The notes under the pieces are model-generated. The model was not told where the DNA came from and ran no database searches. It was given only the letters and a program-made list of their open reading frames with translations. This document shows, in pieces, positions 56,295-64,000 of a stretch of DNA of 64,000 nucleotides. Made by a program: the position numbers and the translations under genes. The DNA comes from Achromobacter pestifer (lineage in GTDB: Bacteria > Pseudomonadota > Gammaproteobacteria > Burkholderiales > Burkholderiaceae_B), in NCBI RefSeq assembly GCF_902859625.1, contig NZ_CADIJX010000001.1, forward strand, positions 124,001-188,000, given 5' to 3'. Within the stretch, counting starts at the first letter, position 1; each line of letters begins with the position of its first letter.

Positions 56295-57791
56295 ATGAGC
56301 AAGCCACTTTCTGTTCGGAAAAAGCAGGAATCCAGTCTGGATCTGCCACAGGATTCCCCGCGTGCTGGCGAATCCAAGCAGTCCTGGGTGTATCGGCAGA
56401 TTCAGGAACGGATCCTGAAAGGGGTATTGGCATCGGGCGCGCGCCTGCCTTCCACACGCAGCCTGTCGCAACGGTGGCATGTCTCGCGCTCGACGGTCGA
56501 GGCGGCCTATGACCAGTTGCGTGGTGAAGGCTATACGACGGGCGCCGTGGGGTCGGGGACTTACGTGTCGGCCGTCATCCCGGACAATTTCTTTCGCCGG
56601 GGCCTGCCGGGTGATGCCGGTTCCGGCGCTGTGTCTGGCCCGTCCACCCTGCGCGCGATGCCGTTGCCCCCCGCCAGGCTTGAACCGCTGTTCGCCGCTA
56701 GAACCGCCGACGCGGCGCTGTTCCCCATGGCAACCTGGCGCAAGGGCCTGATGGTCAGCGCGCAGCGCGTCACCCCCGACCAGTTGGCCAACGAGGAATC
56801 ACAAGGCTGGCTGGCGCTGCGCGAGCAGATCGCGCGCTATCTGGGCGCGGCCCGTGGGATTTCCTGCGATGCGGATCAGGTCGTGATCCTGACCGGCATC
56901 CGTGACGGGCTGGACCTGAGCGCCCGCATCCTGCTGTCTCGGCAGGACAAAGTGCTGGTGGAGGATCCGGGGTATCTGAACGCCATGCCCTTGTTCAGCC
57001 AGTTCACGTCACGGGTGGTTCCCATTGCTATCGACGAACACGGCTTCTCGGTAGCCCGCGCCCGCCGGCAGCGCGGCGTGAAGCTGGTACATGTCACCCC
57101 CGCGCACCAATCGCCCACTGGCGTCACGATGCCGGTGTCGCGCCGACTGGAACTGTTGGCGTGGGCCGAGCAGGCGGACTGCTGGATCATCGAAGATGAT
57201 TACGACAGCGAATTCAACTACGACAGCGCCCCGTTGGCAGCGCTGAAAAGCCTGGACACGGCGGATCGGGTCATCCACTGCGGCAGCTTCAACAAGACGA
57301 TGTTCAACGCGCTGCGCATCGGCTACGCGGTGGTGCCGAAGCGATGGGTGGCGGCCTTCGCGCGGGCACGGCACACGACCGGGCGGTCCAACAGCATGAT
57401 CGAGCAGATGACGCTGGCCGGCTTCCTGGAAGACGGCAGCTTTGCGCGCCACGTTCGCAAGGCCCGGGCCGTGTATGCGCAACGGCGCGATCTGGTGCTG
57501 GACCTGTTGGCGCAGGCGGCGGGCGGCGAAGCGTTGCGTGTCAGCGGGGACCAGGCCGGATTTCATCTGGTGTGGTGGCTGCCAGCGGGGGTGGACATCG
57601 CGGCCTTGCTGGACAAGGCGCGGGCAAAAGGACTGGCGTTGCAGTCGGTCGCGGACTATTGCCGGCGCGTCGTATTGCCACCGGGGCTGGTGATCGGCTA
57701 CAGCGGGCAGGATGAGCCAGCGCTTCGGCGGCAGGGGGCGCTGCTGCGCGGATTGCTGGCGGACGCGCAGGCATTCCCGCCAATGCCGTAG
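56295..57791 (+). CDS. MocR-type regulator (GntR helix-turn-helix fused to aminotransferase-like domain)
   Basis: 498 residues from ATG 56295; an upstream TTG frame extension is not needed. The N-terminal winged helix is SWVYRQIQERILKGVLASGARLPSTRSLSQRWHVSRSTVEAAYDQL; the C-terminal fold-type I domain has DDYDSEFNYD and PLP Lys334 in GSFNKTMFNALRIGY. MocR proteins bind PLP plus an amine and control adjacent genes. It is divergent from the reductase-M24 fusion and upstream of a TRAP transporter; either may be its regulon. Confidence 0.88.
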   Translation: MSKPLSVRKKQESSLDLPQDSPRAGESKQSWVYRQIQERILKGVLASGARLPSTRSLSQRWHVSRSTVEAAYDQLRGEGYTTGAVGSGTYVSAVIPDNFFRRGLPGDAGSGAVSGPSTLRAMPLPPARLEPLFAARTADAALFPMATWRKGLMVSAQRVTPDQLANEESQGWLALREQIARYLGAARGISCDADQVVILTGIRDGLDLSARILLSRQDKVLVEDPGYLNAMPLFSQFTSRVVPIAIDEHGFSVARARRQRGVKLVHVTPAHQSPTGVTMPVSRRLELLAWAEQADCWIIEDDYDSEFNYDSAPLAALKSLDTADRVIHCGSFNKTMFNALRIGYAVVPKRWVAAFARARHTTGRSNSMIEQMTLAGFLEDGSFARHVRKARAVYAQRRDLVLDLLAQAAGGEALRVSGDQAGFHLVWWLPAGVDIAALLDKARAKGLALQSVADYCRRVVLPPGLVIGYSGQDEPALRRQGALLRGLLADAQAFPPMP

Positions 57792-57812
57792 TCCCTCTGT
57801 CTAGGGTAATTC

Positions 57813-57834
57813 CTGACAACAAGCTGATTGTCAG
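57813..57834. promoter_or_regulatory. Dyad upstream of TRAP transporter operon
   Basis: CTGACAA (57813-57819) and TTGTCAG (57828-57834) form a perfect inverted repeat with an eight-base spacer, 150 bases before the TRAP operon. The rest of 57792-57983 shows only the AAGGAG ribosome site near the gene start. Confidence 0.38.
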
Positions 57835-57983
57835 CGGATAGTCAGAAAGGTTTAATCAACAAAAAGTTGCAAAGCGGTCGCAGTCCCGGCACCGGGAAGC
57901 TCGCAGCAGGCGTTTCTCTCGTGTCCATGCAGGTGCAGTCACTACAAGCTGTTCCGTGTAGTCCACCAAGGAGACAACAAGCC

Positions 57984-59108
57984 ATGCAACACGTCACCAA
58001 GCCCCGCCGTAAATTCATTTCCGGCGCTGCCGCCGCGGGCGCCGCCGCATTGGGATTCCCCGCCGTCACCCGCGCGCAGAACGCGCCCATTACCCTCAGA
58101 TTTCAGAGCACCTGGCCCGCGAACGACATCTTCCACGAGTTCGCGCGCGATTACGCGCAGAAGGTCAACGACATGGCCAGTGGCCAGTTGAAGATAGAGG
58201 TCTTGCCGGCGGGGGCGGTCGTGAAAGCCTTCGACCTGCTGGACGCAGTGTCGGCCGGCACGTTGGACGGCGGCCATGGCGTGGTGGCCTATTGGTACGG
58301 CAAAAACACCGCCGTGGCGCTGTGGGGCTCGGGACCCTCCTTTGGCATGGACGCCAATATGCTGCTGGCCTGGCACGAGTACGGCGGTGGCAAGGAATTG
58401 CTGACGGAAATCCAGAAGGCGATGGGCGTGAACGTGGTGTCCTTGATGTACGGGCCGATGCCCACGCAACCCTTCGGTTGGTTCAAGCGCCCCGTGACCA
58501 AGGTCGAAGACGTGAAGGGCGTGAAGTTCCGCACCGTGGGGCTGGCCATCGACATGTACACGGCGATGGGGGCGGCAGTGAACGCCTTGCCTGGCGGCGA
58601 GATCGTGCCGGCGCTGGACCGCGGCCTGCTGGACGGGGCCGAGTTCAACAATGCGTCGTCGGATCTGGCGCTGGGCTTCCAGGACGTGTCGAAGATCTGC
58701 ATGCTGCAAAGCTTCCACCAAAGCGCAGAGCAGTTCGAGGTGCTGTTCAACAAGGCGAAGTACGACTCCTTGCCCGCGCACTTGAAGCATGTGTTGAGTT
58801 ATGCGGCCCAGGCCAGCAGCGCGGACATGTCCTGGAAATCGGCCAACCGTTATTCGCAAGATTACGTCAAATTGCAGAAGGACCACAACGTCAAGTTCTA
58901 CAAGACGCCTGACGCGATCCTGCAAGCGCAGTTGAAGATCTGGGACGAGATGATCGCCAAGCGCTCGGCCGAAAACCCCTTGTTCAAGAAGGTGCTGGAT
59001 TCGCAGCGGGCATTCGCTGAACGGGTGGGGCGCTGGCATGGAGACGTGTCGGTGAATTACCGGATGGCCTACAACCACTACTTCTCGCGCAGCGCCAAGC
59101 CGGCCTGA
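57984..59108 (+). CDS. TRAP transporter solute-binding protein (DctP family)
   Basis: 374 residues from ATG 57984 with AAGGAG ten bases upstream. A twin-arginine signal (RRKFISGAAAAGAAALG) is followed by ITLRFQSTWPANDIFHEFARDYAQKV. The body has the DctP markers GVKFRTVGLAIDMYTAMGA and PGGEIVPALDRGLLDGAEF, where the Arg of FRT normally binds the carboxylate of the substrate. It delivers an organic acid to the DctQ/DctM pair encoded next. The family branch suggests bulkier carboxylates, not C4 dicarboxylates; this is a guess. Confidence 0.9.
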   Translation: MQHVTKPRRKFISGAAAAGAAALGFPAVTRAQNAPITLRFQSTWPANDIFHEFARDYAQKVNDMASGQLKIEVLPAGAVVKAFDLLDAVSAGTLDGGHGVVAYWYGKNTAVALWGSGPSFGMDANMLLAWHEYGGGKELLTEIQKAMGVNVVSLMYGPMPTQPFGWFKRPVTKVEDVKGVKFRTVGLAIDMYTAMGAAVNALPGGEIVPALDRGLLDGAEFNNASSDLALGFQDVSKICMLQSFHQSAEQFEVLFNKAKYDSLPAHLKHVLSYAAQASSADMSWKSANRYSQDYVKLQKDHNVKFYKTPDAILQAQLKIWDEMIAKRSAENPLFKKVLDSQRAFAERVGRWHGDVSVNYRMAYNHYFSRSAKPA

Positions 59109-59211
59109 CGCCTCTCTGCCTTGCCGGCCGCGCCGCTGGCTAGCCGTCCCAACTGGGGCAGGCTGGCGGCGCGTGCGCGCAGGGCACCCTGCGGCTTGTC
59201 CAGGACGCCTG

Positions 59212-59835
59212 ATGATCCGACTCATACGTTTGATTGACCGTATCTCCACTTTTGTCGGGCAGGCTTTTGCCTGGTTGATCGTCGTGCTGGCCCTGCATGT
59301 GTGCTGGGAAGTGGCGGCGCGCTATCTGCTGAACCGGCCCAGCGCCTGGGCGTTCGACATGCAGATGATGTATTACGGCATTCTCTTCATGATGGCGGGC
59401 GCCTACACGCTGGCCAAGAACGGCCACGTGCGGGGTGACATCCTTTACGGCTTCCTGTCGCCTCGGGTACAGGCCGGACTGGACCTGATCCTGTTCATCG
59501 TCTTCTTTTTCCCCGGGGTGATCGCACTGGTCTGGGCCGGCTGGTATTACGCCGGCTATTCGATCGCCATTGGCGAGCACTCGTCGCTGATGGCCGACGG
59601 GCCGCCGATCTATCCCTTCAAGGCGTTCATTCCGGTGGCCGGCGCCTTCCTATTGCTGCAAGGCGTGGCCGAGGTGCTGCGCTGCGTGCTGTGCCTGCGG
59701 CGCGGCACGTGGCCATCGCGCGAAGAAGACGTCGAGGAAGTGGACGTGGACAAGCTCAAGCAGATGGTGCACGTGAAGGACGAAGACATCGCCCGATTGG
59801 ACCGCTATGTGACGACCCCCAGGGAGCCCCGCTGA
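59212..59835 (+). CDS. TRAP transporter small permease (DctQ)
   Basis: 207 residues from ATG 59212 (CAGGA upstream). Four membrane helices: FVGQAFAWLIVVLALHVCWE, QMMYYGILFMMAGAYTL, LDLILFIVFFFPGVIALVW and FIPVAGAFLLLQGVAEVL, with the conserved N-terminal RYLLNRPSAWAFD and LAKNGHVRGDILYGFLSPR. The C-terminal tail of ~45 residues is charged. The stop overlaps the dctM start (TGATG). Confidence 0.9.
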   Translation: MIRLIRLIDRISTFVGQAFAWLIVVLALHVCWEVAARYLLNRPSAWAFDMQMMYYGILFMMAGAYTLAKNGHVRGDILYGFLSPRVQAGLDLILFIVFFFPGVIALVWAGWYYAGYSIAIGEHSSLMADGPPIYPFKAFIPVAGAFLLLQGVAEVLRCVLCLRRGTWPSREEDVEEVDVDKLKQMVHVKDEDIARLDRYVTTPREPR

Positions 59836-61793
59836 TGAAGATCCACAAAGCGTTGTGGTTCGGCCTGTCGTGCATCGCGGTGGTGTTGCTGATGATCGCG
59901 TTCCTGACGCCGTGGGGCGAGTTGACCACGGGACACATCGGCTTGCTGATGCTGGCGCTGATCGTCGTGGCGATCATGCTGGGGTTTCCGACGGCATTCA
60001 CGCTGATGGGCATGGGTGTGCTGTTTACCTTCATGGCGTACTACATGCAGAGCGCGGACGCGGGGCGCTCCATCGGGCAGACGCTGGACCTGATGGTGCA
60101 GCGTACCTACGCCACGATGACCAACGATTCCCTGATCTCGATTCCGCTGTTCGTGTTCATGGGGTATCTGGTCGAACGGGCCAACCTGATCGAAAAACTG
60201 TTTCGATCCATGCACTTGGCGCTGGCGCGCTTGCCGGGCGCATTGGCGGTGGCCACGCTAGCGACGTGTGCGATCTTCGCCACGGCGACGGGCATCGTCG
60301 GCGCCGTGGTGACGCTGATGGGGTTGCTGGCGATGCCGGCGATGTTGAAGGCGGGCTACAGCGTGCGCTTGACGGCCGGGGCCATCACGGCGGGCGGTTG
60401 CCTGGGCATCTTGCTGCCACCATCGGTGATGCTGATCGTCTATGGCGCGACGACCGGGGTGTCGGTGGTGCAACTGTACGCCGGCGCACTGTTTCCCGGC
60501 ATCATGCTGGCGGGGCTGTACATGCTCTATGTGATCCTGGTGGCCAAACTGCGCCCGGACATGGCGCCGCCGCTGCCCGCGAGCGAGCGCGGCGTGCCGC
60601 TGCCGCCCGAAACCCAGGCCTTGGCAGCCACGGGATACACGCGGGCCATGACGGGCATGGTGGCCGCGTTGTTCAAGGGCCGGCGCAACCACGATGTGCC
60701 GTTCGGTTTTCTGCTGCGCAATATGGCGACAGCGCTGGCACCGCTTGCGCTGACGGTGTTGCTGGTGGCGGTGGTGCACCACGGGGTGACGCGGCCGCCG
60801 GTCGTCTACGACATCCCGGCGGAACTGCAACTGGGGGCGGGCGGCTTCGATTCCGGTCTGAGCGAACCGCTTGCGGATGGCCTGGCGGAACCGCCTTCGG
60901 ACGAATTGGCCGAGCCTCCTGGCTCGGACGGCGGGGCCGCAAGTCTGGCTGAACCGCCGGGCACGCCTATGGCGCCAGTTGCCGCCGGGGCGGCCACGGC
61001 CGCCGCACCCGCCGTGCCGGGGGGGAACGCCGAGTCCTTGCCCGCGCCCAGAGGGTTCTGGATATTCGCCGCCGTGTGCGCGGTGATGTTAGTGGTGTTC
61101 TACGCGGCGTTGACGTGGGCGCGGCTGGAAATCTTCAAGATGCTGATGTCGTCGTTCTTTCCGCTGGCCGTGATGATCGCGGCGGTGTTGGGCTCGATCG
61201 CCTTCGGCTTGGCCACACCCAGCGAAGCCGCAGCCATGGGGGCGATGGGAGGCGCCTTGCTGGCGCTGGCCTATCGGCGGCTGAACCTGCCGGTGCTGCG
61301 CGAATCGGTGTACCTGACGGCCAAGACCACCGCGATGGTGTGCTGGCTGTTCGTGGGGTCGTCCATCTTTTCCGCAGCGTTCGCGCTGCTGGGCGGCCAG
61401 CGCATCATCGAAGACTGGGTGCTGTCGCTGGGCCTGACGCCCATTCAGTTCCTGTTGCTGGCGCAGGCCATCATCTTCCTGCTGGGCTGGCCGTTGGAGT
61501 GGACCGAGATCATCGTGATCTTCATGCCTATCTTCGTGCCGCTGCTGAATGCCTTTGGCATCGACCCGCTGTTCTTCGGCCTGCTGGTGGCGCTGAATCT
61601 ACAGACCGCGTTCCTGTCACCGCCCGTGGCCATGTCCGCGTTCTACCTGAAAGGCGTGTCGCCGCCCCATGTGACGTTGAACCAGATCTTCCTGGGCATG
61701 ATGCCCTTCATGGGAATCCAGGTGGTGGCGATCTTCCTGTTGTACATGTTCCCGGGAATCGGGATGTGGTTGCCGACGGTGCTGTATCGCTAG
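59835..61793 (+). CDS. TRAP transporter large permease (DctM) with a ~190-residue insertion
   Basis: 652 residues, against 425-440 for a normal DctM. Residues 1-240 (DSLISIPLFVFMGYLVERANL, ATGIVGAVVTLMGLLAMPAMLKAGY, GILLPPSVMLIVYG) and ~440-652 (GSIAFGLATPSEAAAMGA, PVAMSAFYLKGVSPPHV) are the two DctM halves. Between them are two extra hydrophobic helices (~296-315, ~408-427) around a Pro/Ala/Gly-rich loop with LAEPP at 350, 358 and 371. The core is otherwise intact, so transport is probably kept, driven by sodium. Confidence 0.88.
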   Translation: MKIHKALWFGLSCIAVVLLMIAFLTPWGELTTGHIGLLMLALIVVAIMLGFPTAFTLMGMGVLFTFMAYYMQSADAGRSIGQTLDLMVQRTYATMTNDSLISIPLFVFMGYLVERANLIEKLFRSMHLALARLPGALAVATLATCAIFATATGIVGAVVTLMGLLAMPAMLKAGYSVRLTAGAITAGGCLGILLPPSVMLIVYGATTGVSVVQLYAGALFPGIMLAGLYMLYVILVAKLRPDMAPPLPASERGVPLPPETQALAATGYTRAMTGMVAALFKGRRNHDVPFGFLLRNMATALAPLALTVLLVAVVHHGVTRPPVVYDIPAELQLGAGGFDSGLSEPLADGLAEPPSDELAEPPGSDGGAASLAEPPGTPMAPVAAGAATAAAPAVPGGNAESLPAPRGFWIFAAVCAVMLVVFYAALTWARLEIFKMLMSSFFPLAVMIAAVLGSIAFGLATPSEAAAMGAMGGALLALAYRRLNLPVLRESVYLTAKTTAMVCWLFVGSSIFSAAFALLGGQRIIEDWVLSLGLTPIQFLLLAQAIIFLLGWPLEWTEIIVIFMPIFVPLLNAFGIDPLFFGLLVALNLQTAFLSPPVAMSAFYLKGVSPPHVTLNQIFLGMMPFMGIQVVAIFLLYMFPGIGMWLPTVLYR

Positions 61794-61847
61794 CGCTGGC
61801 GTGATGTAACGGCTGTACGCAAATGCACATGGTTTGAGACGATGAGC

Positions 61848-61873
61848 CCGGGTTTTGGCGGTGCCAAACCCGG
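61848..61873 (+). terminator. Hairpin after the TRAP operon
   Basis: CCGGGTTT with GGC pairs with GCC and AAACCCGG across a three-base loop, one T bulged, about 55 bases after the dctM stop. No T-run follows, so it is a candidate rather than proven terminator. Confidence 0.4.
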
Positions 61874-61949
61874 CCGGCCGCCGTATCATGTCGCCGTTGC
61901 TCCGAGCCGGATATTCATCAGGCAAACCTGTCATAGCGAACCACAAAAC

Positions 61950-62444
61950 ATGATCGCGAAAATCCAGAACGTGCCGAAATGGCTGTTTTCCCAACTGGGC
62001 CAGCTGGTGATCGCCGTTGGCCTGCTGTCGCTGGTGTTCAACTATGCCTATCGTTTCACCGTGGACCGGGAGATCAATTCCACGCCTTTCTACGTGACCA
62101 CGGTGGTGCTTGGCCTGATCGCCTTCCTGATCTTGCGCAAGGACTATGTGTTTGTGAATCGCTATGAATTCAGCGATGCCGAGATCACGGTGCAAACGTT
62201 GTTGGGGGTGAAGAAACGCTATGCGACATCCGACTACGAGTTCGTTCCGTCGCTGCACAAGGCGCTGAATCTGCCGGAACAGCGCGCGTCCTTGTCGTTC
62301 TATATCCGCGACGCAAAAACCAAGAAGAACATCAGGAACTACTCGTGGACGGGGTTTTCGCCCGAGGACTTCCAGGCCGCCTCGCGGCTATACGGATATC
62401 GCGGCGAGACGGATTTCAGCCAGAAGGACTTCGGCAAGCGCTAA
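61950..62444 (+). CDS. Membrane protein of unknown function with two transmembrane helices
   Basis: 164 residues from ATG 61950. Two hydrophobic segments (LFSQLGQLVIAVGLLSLVFNYAY, TPFYVTTVVLGLIAFLIL) are followed by a ~95-residue soluble domain rich in Lys, Tyr and Phe (YEFSDAEITVQTLLGVKKRYATSDYEF), which alternates polar and apolar residues like a beta-rich, PH-like domain. I do not recognise the family. An isolated gene, convergent with 62469-63743. Confidence 0.7.
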   Translation: MIAKIQNVPKWLFSQLGQLVIAVGLLSLVFNYAYRFTVDREINSTPFYVTTVVLGLIAFLILRKDYVFVNRYEFSDAEITVQTLLGVKKRYATSDYEFVPSLHKALNLPEQRASLSFYIRDAKTKKNIRNYSWTGFSPEDFQAASRLYGYRGETDFSQKDFGKR

Positions 62445-62468
62445 GCCTGTGCCGATGCACCCGCGGAT

Positions 62469-63743
62469 TCACTCCGTGACCAGATAGGCCGCGCCGCCCG
62501 GTTTCAGATAGGGCGTCAAGTCCTTGAACGGCACGGTGGCGTGGGTGCCCAGGCATACCCCAAGCGCGTGGCCGATGCCCGATATCGACAGGCTGATCTC
62601 GCCCGGCGTGGTGACGCCCAAGGCCAGGTAGTCGGGCCAGAAGTCCGAGCAGCTTTGCATCGAATCGTCGTCTGCCAGCGCTGAATCGGCGCTGGCGGGA
62701 AGCTTCTTGCGCGCGTCGTCCATCAGTTTGATCAAGGTGGGGCTTTCGGTGGCAAAGCCATATTCGCCCGGTACGTAGGCCGCGAAGATGCGGTTCCAGT
62801 CCAGGTATTCGCCGCGCAGCAGATCGAACGTGTAGGGGTCGAAATGATTGTCAGGGTGCGCGCCGCCGCAATACAGGCTGCCAGCTTCGGTCACGGTCAA
62901 AAGGGCCGTGGACAACCAATCGACCTGGACGGCTTCGTCGTCATAGCTGCCTAGCGTGCCCGCCGCCGGATTGCCGTCGGTATAGGCCGATGCCATGCAC
63001 TGCAAGGCGGCCAGGCTTTTCTGCCAGTGGCGTTGTTCAAGCAGGTGGTTGACGCGCGTGATGACCTTCGGGTCTGGGTGGCGGCTGAGTCGGGGATAGG
63101 CGAACTTGGTGCGCGGGTCGACCCACATGCGGTAGGCGACGGAGGCGGTGCCGATGTCTTGCCCGACAGGCTGGGCATGGCCGGCCAGCTTCAAGGTTTC
63201 ATAAGGCGCGCTGGCGGTATTGATGTCGGCCTGGGCGTCGATGCCGCTGCCCATGCCGCCGCTGATGGCGTCGGTCACGGCCTGAACGCTGCCCGGCGCC
63301 ACGTTGTCGGGGTCATATTCCGCAACCCGGCGCAGGGTGAAGCGGCGCGTCTTGCCGGTGCGGATGTCGGTCCATTGCCCTTGATAGCCATCGGCGTCGC
63401 GCGTGCCTTGCCAGGCTGCCGCGGCGGTAGCTTGAGGCGAATCGGATTCCGGGTCCAACTTGGCTTGCGCCAGGTCCTGGAATAGCCGGGGTTCGTATAG
63501 CGCCTTCGCCAAGCCCTTTAGCGGAATATCCACGCCATGCTTCGGATAGAAGTAGCGGCCCGTCAGTGTGCCGTCGGCGGTTGCCTGGGTGTCCAGTTCC
63601 ATCACGATGTCGCCCGCGCCTTGCAGCGTGCCGGTATAGACCGTGCGTGGCGCCGCCAGGGCGGGCGAGCCGATGTGCGACAGCGCGATCAGCGTCGCGG
63701 TCACGGGTAGGGCGCGGCGCAGGCGGGCGAGTAAATGGAACAT
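62469..63743 (-). CDS. Secreted protein of unknown function, possibly with a DUF3298-like region
   Basis: 424 residues from ATG 63743; the next upstream ATG (63782) would extend the signal peptide and is less likely. Signal peptide MFHLLARLRRALPVTATLIALSHIGSPALAA. An N-terminal region with VYTGTLQGAGDIVMELDTQ then TLTGRYFYPKHGVDIPLKG suggests a beta-rich domain; a later SLYCGGAHPDNHFDPYTFDLLRGEYLDWNRIF resembles DUF3298-type proteins. Likely periplasmic; function unknown. Confidence 0.65.
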   Translation of the reverse strand: MFHLLARLRRALPVTATLIALSHIGSPALAAPRTVYTGTLQGAGDIVMELDTQATADGTLTGRYFYPKHGVDIPLKGLAKALYEPRLFQDLAQAKLDPESDSPQATAAAAWQGTRDADGYQGQWTDIRTGKTRRFTLRRVAEYDPDNVAPGSVQAVTDAISGGMGSGIDAQADINTASAPYETLKLAGHAQPVGQDIGTASVAYRMWVDPRTKFAYPRLSRHPDPKVITRVNHLLEQRHWQKSLAALQCMASAYTDGNPAAGTLGSYDDEAVQVDWLSTALLTVTEAGSLYCGGAHPDNHFDPYTFDLLRGEYLDWNRIFAAYVPGEYGFATESPTLIKLMDDARKKLPASADSALADDDSMQSCSDFWPDYLALGVTTPGEISLSISGIGHALGVCLGTHATVPFKDLTPYLKPGGAAYLVTE

Positions 63744-63801
63744 GTAGGAAGGATCCCAGGGCCTGGACGGCCGGATAGTCATGTCGGCAAAGGGCTGGCG
63801 C

Positions 63802-64000
63802 TCAGTCCTGCGTGGCGCCCGGCGTGGCGGACAGGGTGACTTGCCCGAACGTCATCCAGACATAAGCGGTGTCGGATGCTTGCGCGCGGTACGTGCCGGA
63901 CGCTTCACCCAGGCGCATGGCCACGGCCGTGAATTCCCAAGCCAGGGCGTCGTCGCACTGGACTTTGCGATGCGTGTAGGCCGACAAGCCGTGCGCGCGC
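63802..64000 (-). CDS. Partial protein of unknown function, C-terminal end only
   Basis: The frame is open to the right edge; about 65 residues are visible, ending FGQVTLSATPGATQD. WEFTAVAMRLGEASGTYRAQ is beta-strand-like with no recognised motif. It ends 58 bases upstream of the start of the secreted protein gene on the same strand, so the two may be cotranscribed. Confidence 0.5.
   Translation of the reverse strand, partial: RAHGLSAYTHRKVQCDDALAWEFTAVAMRLGEASGTYRAQASDTAYVWMTFGQVTLSATPGATQD

Overview
This 64 kb window is GC-rich, densely coded chromosomal DNA from a beta-proteobacterium, most likely Achromobacter or a close Alcaligenaceae relative (Bordetella group). The evidence is two Bug-type solute receptors, a trimeric porin of the Burkholderiales type, many LysR regulators paired divergently with catabolic or efflux genes, a complete Wsp chemosensory operon, and a DUF3348/DUF802/OmpA/DUF2894 cluster typical of Burkholderiales. 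The genus is inferred from gene content, not from a marker gene. I saw no rRNA, tRNA, CRISPR array, insertion sequence or phage gene. No stretch over about 300 bases lacks a gene.

Layout. 1-326 is the end of a DinG/Rad3-like helicase. 330-5579 holds an MFS exporter with a divergent LysR regulator, a TetR regulator coupled to a PaaI-type thioesterase, and an amidase. 5841-14330 is the Wsp surface-sensing operon (wspA, B, C-D, E, F, R), whose product controls c-di-GMP through a GGDEF enzyme. Here wspC and wspD are joined in one frame by a 17-bp tandem duplication. 14396-18900 (minus) is a porin followed by a three-gene binding-protein ABC importer. 18984-20925 is an Lrp regulator facing a Cys/Met-metabolism PLP enzyme. 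20978-23509 is a second MFS exporter with its own divergent LysR.

23520-26810 (minus) is a GntR regulator, an M20 dipeptidase and a Bug receptor, with a divergent LysR. 27850-36553 (minus) is a Bug receptor followed by a full acyl-CoA beta-oxidation set: acyl-CoA ligase, two acyl-CoA dehydrogenases, thiolase and a hydratase/dehydrogenase fusion. A LysR regulator faces it. 37679-40007 is a stand-alone enolase with a divergent GcvA-like regulator. 40071-45218 holds a DUF445 membrane protein, Cu/Zn superoxide dismutase, a glutathione S-transferase, an MFS exporter, and a second-copy-type methionine aminopeptidase coupled to a ParD-like protein.

45334-51127 (minus) is the most intriguing block: a MotA/TolQ/ExbB-like channel with a very long helical tail (1229 aa, containing 131-residue tandem repeats), a MotB/OmpA-like partner that keeps the membrane aspartate, and two DUF proteins. 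The architecture resembles ZorAB of Zorya antiphage systems, but I recognise no Zorya effector gene.

51314-64000 contains a winged-helix regulator with a beta-propeller protein, and a deletion scar joining an AraC-type N-terminus to a headless dienelactone hydrolase. It also contains an unusual fusion of a 2Fe-2S flavin reductase with an M24 metallopeptidase-like domain, facing a MocR regulator. The remainder is a TRAP transporter with an enlarged DctM and several envelope proteins of unknown function.
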